DNA of 6,530 nt. Source: DASZMJ01 sp035551935. Lineage in GTDB: Bacteria; Planctomycetota; Planctomycetia; Isosphaerales; Isosphaeraceae. Position 1 is the first letter of the stretch; each line of letters opens with the position of its first letter. A model generated the notes under the pieces. It was not told where the DNA came from. It was given only the letters and a program-made list of their open reading frames with translations, and made no database searches. Made by a program: the position numbers and the translations under genes. Of the stretch, positions 1-5,913 are shown piece after piece. Location of the stretch: positions 1-6,530 of the forward strand of contig DASZMJ010000088.1 in NCBI GenBank assembly GCA_035551935.1, written 5' to 3'.

Positions 1-2121
1 TGGGATACCGACGCGATCAAAGCCGCCTTGAAGAACCCCAAGCAGCGCGACGATGCCCTGGCCCTCGTCGACGAATCCTGGTCACTGCCCGCGATCCGGG
101 CCCTCGACCTCGCCTTCACCGAGGAGGCCGACCCGACCGTCCGCGCCCGCATCCTCGCGAACCTCGCCGGCCAGTACCGCAAATACCCCGAGTGGACCGG
201 CGCCTGGTTCGGCACGAACCCGCTCGCCGGCTCGTTCCCGAGCAAGAGCGTCGATTGGGACAGGCAAGGGATGCAGGCCATCCTCGTCGGCCTCTCGCGC
301 GGCCTCGTCGACGCCGTGCCGAGCGTGCGACGGCAGGCGATCCTCGGTTTGGCGGGAATCGGCCCGGAGGTCGCCGCCAACTTCCTCGCCGCCCTGCCGC
401 GCGAGGGCGATGCGACCAACCGCGCGACGCTCATCACCGCGCTCGGCCGCTGGGGCGAGCCGCGGGCCGTCCCCCTGCTCGGACAGATCGTCGCGAGCAA
501 GAATCAGCCGCTCCTCGTCCGCACGGCGGCGCTCGACGCCCTGGGCGGGATCAACAATCGCCAGGCGTTCAACCTCCGCTTCGCGCTCCTCTTCGACCCG
601 ACCGCGCCGCCGGAGCTTGTCGCGAGGGCCCTCCCCGGCCTCGGACGCTCGGGGGCCCTCCCGCCGAACGACCTCGCCGACTTCATGGACGGCAAACCGA
701 AGCCCGTCCAGATCGCCGCGCTGCACGCCCTCCGCGAGGTCGCCAAGCTCCCGCCGGAGGTCCACGCGCGGATCGTTGCCCGGCTCGAAGACCCCGACGC
801 CGAGGTCCGCGATGCCGCGATCGACGCGGTAGGAAGACTTCGGCTGGCCGGCGCCGTGCCGAAGCTCATCGCACTCGCGAAGTCCGAAGCGACGCGGACC
901 GGCGCGACGATCGCGCTCTGTGGTATGCCCGATACACGGGCCATCGACGTCTACCTGGCAGCGCTCGATGATCGCAATGCCGATCTCCGCCGCGTTGCCC
1001 AGCTCGCCCTCCTGCGGATTCGCCCCCAGGTCTCGGCCGAGCTCGTCCGCCGGGCCAGGGCCGGGGAGTTCCGCGGGCTCGCGGCCGAGTCCGTCGGGCG
1101 AGTGCTCGCCGACTTCCGCCCGATCGCGGCCTGGAAGGTGATCGGACCGTTCCCGAGGACGACCGCCCAGGTCTTCTTCGGCGAGCGCTCCATCGACTTC
1201 GGCCGCGCCTACTCGGGGGTCGAGGGCCGCCCGATCCGCTGGAGTGAAATGGCGGCAGACGCGAGGACCGGGCGCATCGACCTCGACGCCTTCAAGGCCG
1301 GCCGCGGCGACGTCGGCGGCTTCGGCTACGATACCAACGGCTCGCCCGACCTCGCCGCGTTCGCCTATGCAGAGATCCCCTCCGAGACCGACCGCGACGC
1401 GATGCTCCTCCTCGGCTCGAGCGGCTCGATCCTGGTCTCGCTCAACGAGGCGATCGTCCACAAAGGCGGAAATGCCGGCGGACGGGCTTACATGCCCGAC
1501 TCCGACCTCGTCGGCGTCAAGCTCGCGAAGGGGACGAACCGGCTGCTCGTGTGCTCGCGGCAGGGCATCGGCACCTGGTCGTTCAGCGTCCAGGTCTCCG
1601 AACCTTCCGAGCCGATCCTGGCGACGGCTCCTCGGCCCACAGGCCTCGACGGCCTGCGTGCGTTCGCCCTGAATCACTCGGGAGACTCCCGCAAGGGCGA
1701 GGAGCTGTTCTTCGACGCCAAGGGGCTGAACTGCGCCAAATGTCACGCCGCCGAGGGCCGCGGCGCGGCCAATGTCGGGCCCGACCTGACGGGCCTGGCC
1801 TTGAAATATGACAAGGCCGAGATCGTCCGCTCCGTCCTCGAACCGTCGAGCCGGATCGCGACCGGCTTCCAGCCCGCGATCGTCGCCAGGAAGGACGGCG
1901 CGGTCGTCACCGGCGTCGTCCGCGGCGAGACCGAAGCCCACGTGGAGCTCGTCGACGCCGAAGCCCGTTCGGTCCGCATCCCGAAATCCGAGATTGAGGC
2001 CAGGCGGGTCGGCGATGTGTCGATCATGCCCGCGGGCCAGGTCGACGGCCTGGCGCCGGTCGACTTCGCCGACCTCGTGGCGTATCTGACGAGCCTCAAA
2101 GCGGCGCCGACGATTCGGTAA
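1..2121 (+). CDS. HEAT-repeat protein with C-terminal c-type cytochrome domain (5' truncated)
   Basis: The frame is open from base 1, so the true start is upstream and the in-frame TTG at 28 is not a start. Counting codons from base 1, about 30-370 are alpha-helical HEAT-like repeats (recurring patterns such as VRRQAILGLAGIG and VRDAAIDAVGRL). Near their beginning is an EWTGAWFGTNP segment, a type I recall from planctomycete cytochromes of this class. Codons 375-535 look like a beta-sandwich opening with WKVIGPF. The end is a haem domain: CAKCH at codons 578-582 (bases 1732-1746), GPDLTGL after it, and a probable distal haem ligand Met at codon 676 in SIMPAG. This matches the Pirellula/Verrucomicrobium-type haem-binding domain (TIGR02603-like). 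Family members are usually exported and often carry an N-terminal dehydrogenase-like propeller, which would lie upstream here. An electron-transfer role is inferred; the substrate is unknown. The 3' end overlaps kdsB. Confidence 0.9.
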   Translation, partial: WDTDAIKAALKNPKQRDDALALVDESWSLPAIRALDLAFTEEADPTVRARILANLAGQYRKYPEWTGAWFGTNPLAGSFPSKSVDWDRQGMQAILVGLSRGLVDAVPSVRRQAILGLAGIGPEVAANFLAALPREGDATNRATLITALGRWGEPRAVPLLGQIVASKNQPLLVRTAALDALGGINNRQAFNLRFALLFDPTAPPELVARALPGLGRSGALPPNDLADFMDGKPKPVQIAALHALREVAKLPPEVHARIVARLEDPDAEVRDAAIDAVGRLRLAGAVPKLIALAKSEATRTGATIALCGMPDTRAIDVYLAALDDRNADLRRVAQLALLRIRPQVSAELVRRARAGEFRGLAAESVGRVLADFRPIAAWKVIGPFPRTTAQVFFGERSIDFGRAYSGVEGRPIRWSEMAADARTGRIDLDAFKAGRGDVGGFGYDTNGSPDLAAFAYAEIPSETDRDAMLLLGSSGSILVSLNEAIVHKGGNAGGRAYMPDSDLVGVKLAKGTNRLLVCSRQGIGTWSFSVQVSEPSEPILATAPRPTGLDGLRAFALNHSGDSRKGEELFFDAKGLNCAKCHAAEGRGAANVGPDLTGLALKYDKAEIVRSVLEPSSRIATGFQPAIVARKDGAVVTGVVRGETEAHVELVDAEARSVRIPKSEIEARRVGDVSIMPAGQVDGLAPVDFADLVAYLTSLKAAPTIR

Positions 2122-2866
2122 GTTGGCGCGACCAACGCTCGACGAATCGACGGTACTCGTCGGGTGTGTCGATGCCAGTGCTCGGCTCGTCGACGATCCC
2201 CACAGCGATCGGATACCCCGCCTCGAGCGCGCGCAACTGTTCGAGCTTCTCCAGTCGTTCGAGCGGCGAGGGGGGCATCGTCGCCAGCTTCAGGAGAAAC
2301 TCGCGGCGGTAGGCGTACAGCCCCAGATGCAGGAGCGCCTGGGGAGTCTCCGAGAGCGGGTCGAAGCCGCCGTCGCGGACGTGGGGGATCGGGCTCCGCG
2401 AGAAGTACAGGGCGCGGCCGCTCGAGGAGCGGACGACCTTCACGCACGCGGGGTCGTAGAAGACCGAGTGCTCGCGGATCGGGCTGGCGACGGTCGCCAT
2501 CGGCAGCGACGGGTCGTCGACGAGGAGCGATGCCACGAGGTCGAGCGTCGCGCCGGCGATCTCGGGCTCGTCGCCCTGGAGGTTGACGACGATCTCGGCC
2601 TCGGGGATCGCGGCGGCGACCTCGGCCACGCGGTCGGTGCCGCTCGGGTGGTCGGCGCGGGTCATCACGGCCTCGCCGCCGGCGCGGGTGACGGCCTCGA
2701 AGATCCGCGAGTCGTCGGTCGCGACGATGATCCGGGACAGGCGGGTGGAGCGCCTCGCGGCGTCGACGACGTGCTGGATGAGGGGCGTGCCGGTGTCGGC
2801 GAGGAGGGGTTTGCCGGGGAGTCGGGTCGAAGCGAACCGCGCCGGGATGATGCCCACAATTGCCAT
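2096..2866 (-). CDS. kdsB: 3-deoxy-manno-octulosonate cytidylyltransferase (CMP-KDO synthetase)
   Basis: KdsB activates KDO with CTP, giving CMP-KDO and pyrophosphate in the cytoplasm; CMP-KDO is the donor for KDO transfer to lipid A. The 256-residue product is close to the usual length of about 250. Visible motifs are the nucleotide-binding IIPARFASTRLPGKPL (6-21), VATDD (48-52), TRADHPSGTDR (69-79), NLQGDEP (95-101), SRSPIP (156-161), LGLYAYRREFL (181-191) and GIDTPDEY (231-238). The aspartates in QGDEP and GIDTP are those that bind metal in the family. I chose the ATG at 2864-2866 because MAIVGIIPAR matches the family N-terminus. A longer frame reaching 2956 adds 30 Arg/Pro-rich residues with no family likeness. 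Upstream of the ATG a GGAGA lies 12 bases away, a weak and distant ribosome site. The stop codon lies inside the end of the convergent cytochrome gene. Nothing in the sequence suggests CMP-NeuAc synthetase or another relative instead. Confidence 0.93.
   Translation of the reverse strand: MAIVGIIPARFASTRLPGKPLLADTGTPLIQHVVDAARRSTRLSRIIVATDDSRIFEAVTRAGGEAVMTRADHPSGTDRVAEVAAAIPEAEIVVNLQGDEPEIAGATLDLVASLLVDDPSLPMATVASPIREHSVFYDPACVKVVRSSSGRALYFSRSPIPHVRDGGFDPLSETPQALLHLGLYAYRREFLLKLATMPPSPLERLEKLEQLRALEAGYPIAVGIVDEPSTGIDTPDEYRRFVERWSRQLTESSAPL
2107..2153 (+). terminator. Imperfect stem-loop around the cytochrome gene stop codon
   Basis: CCGACGATTCG (2107-2117) pairs with CGAATCGACGG (2143-2153) at 10 of 11 positions. 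Between them GTTGG (2122-2126) pairs with CCAAC (2132-2136) around a 5-base loop. The TAA stop of the cytochrome gene (2119-2121) sits between the two stems. There is no U-tract, so a classical intrinsic terminator is not shown. On the minus strand the same bases are the last codons of kdsB, where ribosomes would disrupt the structure. Any terminating role is therefore more likely for plus-strand transcripts. Confidence 0.4.
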
Positions 2867-2983
2867 GTTTCGGGGGAATCTCCGCGCGGCGATCGGCCGA
2901 TACAACGGGCGTCGGACGGGATCGAGGCCCCATGACGGGGCGGCCGGCCCGTCCACTCTAGCCGAGCCCTGATCCGACGCCTA

Positions 2984-3027
2984 GCCCGCACGACGCGGGC
3001 GGCCCGGGCGAGGGATCGGCCCGGGCC
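2984..3027. repeat. Two adjacent GC-rich inverted repeats
   Basis: GCCCGC (2984-2989) pairs with GCGGGC (2995-3000) around an ACGAC loop. Immediately next, GGCCCGGGC (3001-3009) pairs with GCCCGGGCC (3019-3027) around a 9-base loop. The right arm of the second overlaps the palindrome at 3023-3049, so in RNA the two could not form together. Whether they act as DNA sites, RNA structures or neither cannot be told from the sequence. Confidence 0.4.
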
Positions 3028-3049
3028 CGCGTCATCGATGACCGGGCCC
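3023..3049. promoter_or_regulatory. 27-bp near-perfect palindrome, possible operator or leader hairpin
   Basis: The core GTCATCGATGAC (3031-3042) is a perfect 12-bp palindrome. It is flanked by GGGCCCG (3023-3029) on the left and its exact complement CGGGCCC (3043-3049) on the right; only C3030 is unpaired. That gives 13 matched positions per arm. It lies 156 bp upstream of kdsB and 455 bp upstream of the protease start. A two-fold symmetric site of this kind fits a dimeric DNA-binding regulator, but a transcript hairpin is equally possible. No regulator gene is in the window. Confidence 0.4.
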
Positions 3050-3490
3050 TCGACGCCGGGCGCCCAGCTTCGGAGGGGCCCCGGCAGGCTCCCCGGCGTG
3101 GCCCAGGGAAGGGTCCGCCGCACCGACTCGCAGCCTCGACCTCACCCGCAGGATGCGCTCCTCGGACTCGGACCGGCACGATCGGCCGTCGCGGGCATCC
3201 CCAGGCCCCCCGGCGCGGATCGGATCGGCACGAGGCCACACTCGGCCCTCGACGGCCCGGGCTATTCGCCCGGCACGGCGGGGGCCGGAGGGGCACCGTC
3301 GCCTCCAGGCGGACCGTCCCACCCATTGCGGAATTGCACACGCTCCGACGGGCCCGCCGCGACCAGCGGCCGGGCCGCCGCGCCGCGAACGGGGGCCCCC
3401 AAGGGCCTCCGCGACCGTCGCGCCAGGGAAGGGGGGCGTCCACTCTTGAACTGCGGGGCGGCCAGGGCCAAGGGCATGGCGGCCGTCTGG

Positions 3491-3498
3491 GGAGGTGA
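3491..3498 (+). promoter_or_regulatory. Strong Shine-Dalgarno site of the protease gene
   Basis: GGAGGTGA lies six bases before the ATG at 3505 and is a near-perfect complement of the 16S rRNA 3' end. It fixes the protease start. It is by far the best ribosome site in the window. Confidence 0.85.
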
Positions 3499-3504
3499 TG
3501 ATTC

Positions 3505-5085
3505 ATGGGGTGGACCCGCAAACTCGGCCGCGACGACCGCGGCCGCAGACGGCCGAGAATCGAGACCCTCGAACAACGCGCCCTGCTGACCGCCGCGCCG
3601 GCCCTCTCGACAACAACGCCGCCCCTGGTGGGACCGTTCACCGCGGGGGATACGCCGCCTTCGAACGCTGTCGACTTCAGCACGATCATCGGGGCCACGG
3701 CCGCACGCGCGAAGTACGGCGTTACCGGCGCGGGCCAGGCCGTCGCGGTCATCGACACGGGCGTCGATTACAACAACGTCGACCTTGGCGCCGGATTCGG
3801 CCCCGGGCACAAGGTCGTCGCCGGCTACGACTTCGCCGACAGCTCCCCCAACCCGATCGCCGTGGACCAGCACGGGACGGCCGTCGCCGGCCTCATCGCC
3901 GGCAGCGACCCGGCCGACCCGGGCATCGCGCCGGGGGCGAACATCGTCGCCCTCCGCGTGTTCGACTCCTCCGGCAACAGCTCGTTCAACGACGTCGCCA
4001 ACGCGCTGCAGTGGGTGATAACGAACCACGCGCAGTACAACATCACCGTCGTGAATATGTCCATCTCCGACGGCAACAACTACACCTCGAACTGGTTCGC
4101 CCAGGACGGCGGGGTCGGCCAGGAGATCACCGGGCTGATCGCCCAGCTCGACACGCTGAACATCCCCGTCGTCGCCGCGGCCGGGAATAACTACTCGGGC
4201 CAGCAGGGGATGGGCTTCACGGCGATCGTCCCGCAGACGATCAGCGTCACCTCGACGGACGGCTCGGCGGACCTCGTCTCGAACGCCCAGCGGCTCGGCG
4301 CGTCGCTCGGCGGCGCCTCGGCCACCGACATCGCCGCGCCGGGGCAGGGCGTCTACGCGCCGGCCGGCGACGGCACGACGTTCTCCCTGGTCGGAGGCAC
4401 GAGCTTCGCCGCGCCGATCGTCTCGGGCTCGATCGTGCTGCTCCAGCAGATCTACGAGCAGCGGTTCGGCAAGTTGCCGACGGTCGACCAGCTCGATAGC
4501 TGGATCCAGGGCGGCTCCGACCCGGTCCACGACGGCACGAGCGTCAGCACGGTCGGCCAGATCGACATCCTCAAGGCTGCGGCTCTGATCCCCACGCCGG
4601 CCACCAACCCGCCCCCGCCGGCTCCGACTTCTCCGCCGCCCGTCCCACCGCCGCCGCCGCCCCCCCCTCCGTCGCCGCCGCCGCCGCCGCCGACGGTCCA
4701 GACCGAGGTCTATCTCAACGGCCAGGACCTCGGCTCGGTGACGAGCAGCCAGCTCGACGGCGGCTGGTCGGCGTTCCTCTCGCTCTTCACGGGCGGCGTG
4801 ACGAGCATCCAGACTTGGAACGCGGGGGGCTCGACGACCGCCTCGCCCATCCCGATCAAGGGCGCCACGATCACCTCGATCCAGGAGTGGACGCCGGCCA
4901 CGGCGTCCAACGTCGCTCCGCCTCAGACGGCCGGCACGATCCTGCCCGCGGCCACGACCGAGTCGGCCAGCACGCCGGCGCCGGTCGTCAAGATCGCGGC
5001 AAGGCACGTCGCCCACCCCGCGGCGGCCCACCACATGGCACGCGCCTGGGACGCGGGATTTGCCGGGCATCGCCGGCATCGGTAG
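3505..5085 (+). CDS. Secreted subtilisin-like (S8) serine protease with LEPR-XLL-type N-terminus
   Basis: A 526-residue endopeptidase with a complete S8 triad: Asp84 in VIDTGVD, His123 in QHGTAVAG and Ser300 in GGTSFAAP, with the oxyanion-hole Asn228 in AAAGNN. The start is fixed by the Shine-Dalgarno site at 3491. The N-terminus is strongly basic (residues 5-18) and leads into TLEQRALLT (21-29), a variant of the planctomycete LEPR-XLL motif found at the front of large exported proteins; there is no ordinary hydrophobic signal segment. Only about 50 residues separate this motif from the catalytic core, so an I9-type inhibitory prodomain seems absent. Residues 363-397 are a proline-rich linker. 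Residues 398-526 match no domain I recognise; they contain TSIQTW (433-438) and TSIQEW (457-462) and end in a His/Arg-rich tail. Export is inferred from the LEPR-XLL-like motif. Substrate is unknown. A hairpin follows the stop codon. Confidence 0.92.
   Translation: MGWTRKLGRDDRGRRRPRIETLEQRALLTAAPALSTTTPPLVGPFTAGDTPPSNAVDFSTIIGATAARAKYGVTGAGQAVAVIDTGVDYNNVDLGAGFGPGHKVVAGYDFADSSPNPIAVDQHGTAVAGLIAGSDPADPGIAPGANIVALRVFDSSGNSSFNDVANALQWVITNHAQYNITVVNMSISDGNNYTSNWFAQDGGVGQEITGLIAQLDTLNIPVVAAAGNNYSGQQGMGFTAIVPQTISVTSTDGSADLVSNAQRLGASLGGASATDIAAPGQGVYAPAGDGTTFSLVGGTSFAAPIVSGSIVLLQQIYEQRFGKLPTVDQLDSWIQGGSDPVHDGTSVSTVGQIDILKAAALIPTPATNPPPPAPTSPPPVPPPPPPPPPSPPPPPPTVQTEVYLNGQDLGSVTSSQLDGGWSAFLSLFTGGVTSIQTWNAGGSTTASPIPIKGATITSIQEWTPATASNVAPPQTAGTILPAATTESASTPAPVVKIAARHVAHPAAAHHMARAWDAGFAGHRRHR
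4646..4692 (+). repeat. CCG-type microsatellite with a C8 run encoding the polyproline linker
   Basis: The stretch is made almost entirely of CCG triplets, interrupted by a run of eight Cs at 4660-4667 and by TCC and TCG. It encodes the densest part of the protease's polyproline linker. Triplet slippage would change linker length in frame. Slippage in the C run would shift the frame and remove the C-terminal region while leaving the catalytic domain intact. Confidence 0.75.
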
Positions 5086-5135
5086 GATGGTCGCACACCG
5101 CGGGGCGGGCGGAGCCTACCCCGCGAGACCATCCT
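5084..5135 (+). terminator. Two-part stem-loop directly after the protease gene
   Basis: AGGATGGTC (5084-5092) pairs perfectly with GACCATCCT (5127-5135). An inner stem pairs CGCGGGG (5099-5105) with CCCCGCG (5119-5125), with a 13-base loop and an asymmetric internal loop of six bases against one. It starts within the TAG stop codon of the protease (5083-5085). No U-tract follows. Position and strength fit a transcription terminator or a 3'-end protecting hairpin, which would separate the protease from the downstream dehydrogenase gene. Confidence 0.55.
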
Positions 5136-5158
5136 CACGCACCGCGAGAACGAGCACC

Positions 5159-5899
5159 GTGTTCACCACCTTGTCCAACGCGATCGTCACCGGGGCCGGC
5201 AGCGGGATCGGACGGGGGGTCGCCCTGGCGCTGGCCAGGAAGGGGCTGACCGTCGCCCTGGTCGGCCGCGGGCGTAGCAAGCTCGACGAGACGGCCGCGC
5301 TGATCGTGCACGAGCCCGAGCATCCCCGGCCGATCGTCCTGCCGTGCGACATCACGGACAGGCCGGCCGTCGAGGCGATGGTCGCGTCGGCGACGAAGGC
5401 GTTCGGCTCGATCCACGCCCTGATCTGCAACGCCGGGACGAATGTCCGCGACCGGAGCCTCGCGACGCTCTCGTACGAGGACTGGGACAAGCTGATCGCC
5501 ACCAACCTCACGGGTGCGTTCAACCTGGTCCACGCCGTCCTCCCGGGGATGCGTGAGCAGGAGTTCGGCCTGATCGTCCAGGTCTGCTCGATCGCCGGCA
5601 AGCGGGCCAGCGTGCTCGGCGGAGCCGGCTATTCGGCCTCGAAGTTCGGCCAGGCCGCGCTGGGGATCACATTGGGTCGCGAGGAGGGCGTCCACGGCAT
5701 CCGTTCGTCCGTGATCTACCCCGGCGAGGTCAACACGCCGATCCTCGACGCCCGCCCCGTGCCCGTGTCCGAGGAGCGCCGGCAAGTCATCTTGCAGCCC
5801 GAGGACGTCGCCGCGGCCGTGGCGTTCCTGGTCGATCTGCATCCGCGGGCGAATGTGCCCGAGCTGGTCATCAAGCCGACGGTCGACGACTGGGCGTGA
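5159..5899 (+). CDS. Short-chain dehydrogenase/reductase, classical SDR family
   Basis: A 246-residue NAD(P)-dependent oxidoreductase of typical classical-SDR length, expected to be cytoplasmic. Numbered from the GTG at 5159: cofactor motif TGAGSGIG (11-18), CD at 63-64 in the adenine-pocket position, CNAG (90-93), Asn116 in NLTGAFN, catalytic Ser144, and YSASK with Tyr158 and Lys162, then YPGEVNTP after the active site. Arg37 after the second beta strand (VGRGR) favours NADP(H). The GTG is chosen because it puts the usual short lead before the first strand. Its ribosome site is weak (GAG four bases away). Earlier in-frame starts, TTG 5060 and ATG 5087, would run through the protease end or the hairpin at 5084-5135 and add an Arg/Gly/Ala-rich extension. 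The substrate cannot be named; FabG-like ketoacyl reductase or a sugar/steroid-type dehydrogenase are both possible. Confidence 0.88.
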   Translation: MFTTLSNAIVTGAGSGIGRGVALALARKGLTVALVGRGRSKLDETAALIVHEPEHPRPIVLPCDITDRPAVEAMVASATKAFGSIHALICNAGTNVRDRSLATLSYEDWDKLIATNLTGAFNLVHAVLPGMREQEFGLIVQVCSIAGKRASVLGGAGYSASKFGQAALGITLGREEGVHGIRSSVIYPGEVNTPILDARPVPVSEERRQVILQPEDVAAAVAFLVDLHPRANVPELVIKPTVDDWA

Positions 5900-5913
5900 A
5901 CGGCCTCACGCCC
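5892..5913. terminator. Compact bidirectional hairpin containing the stop codons of both convergent genes
   Basis: GGGCGTGA (5892-5899) pairs perfectly with TCACGCCC (5906-5913) around the six-base loop ACGGCC. The TGA of the dehydrogenase gene (5897-5899) is the inner end of the left arm. The TGA of the ABC gene (complement of 5906-5908) is the inner end of the right arm. The whole intergenic space is the six-base loop. There is no U-tract on either side. A shared terminator for the two convergent genes is the simplest reading. Confidence 0.55.

Larger units (their letters stand above)
2867..3504. other. 638-bp divergent intergenic region between kdsB and the protease
   Basis: This stretch separates the starts of kdsB (reading left) and the protease (reading right), so it should hold both promoters. 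It is very GC-rich. All six frames give only Arg/Pro/Gly-rich translations with no recognisable domain, and I see no credible gene. A weak minus-strand -10-like TAGAGT (complement of 2955-2960) could serve kdsB, but no matching -35 was found. For the protease, TTGAAC (3446-3451) resembles a -35 but has no good -10 partner. The region contains several inverted repeats: those at 2984-3049 are listed separately, 3053-3060 pairs with 3092-3099, and 3351-3376 forms a 6 bp plus 4 bp stem with a one-base bulge and GACCA loop. At this base composition some of these are expected by chance. Confidence 0.6.

Noticed and set aside
82..1941. Minus-strand open frame of 619 codons opposite the cytochrome gene
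   Set aside because: Its translation is Asp/Arg/Gly-rich with no domain, as expected for the antisense of GC-rich coding DNA; the plus strand carries clear HEAT repeats and a CxxCH haem domain.
1743..2933. Minus-strand open frame of 396 codons across kdsB and the cytochrome end
   Set aside because: It is a shifted frame of kdsB with an Arg/Pro-rich translation; the kdsB frame has all family motifs.
2867..2956. N-terminal extension of kdsB by 30 residues
   Set aside because: The added residues are Arg/Pro-rich and have no family counterpart; the ATG at 2864-2866 begins the conserved MAIVGIIPAR.
3391..3400. GGGGGCCCCC palindrome
   Set aside because: Low-complexity and expected by chance in such GC-rich DNA; nothing around it supports a function.
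3038..3589. Plus-strand open frame of 183 codons upstream of and overlapping the protease
   Set aside because: Pro/Gly/Arg/Ala-rich, no recognisable domain, and it runs 85 bp into the protease whose start is fixed by a strong Shine-Dalgarno site.
3262..5079. Minus-strand open frame of 605 codons opposite the protease
   Set aside because: The translation is a low-complexity Arg/Asp/Val/Gly mixture without motifs, while the plus strand has a full S8 triad and a strong ribosome site.
5060..5158. Longer dehydrogenase starting at TTG 5060 or ATG 5087
   Set aside because: Either start would translate the hairpin at 5084-5135 and add a low-complexity extension; no ribosome site supports them, though ATG 5087, one base after the protease stop, cannot be fully excluded.
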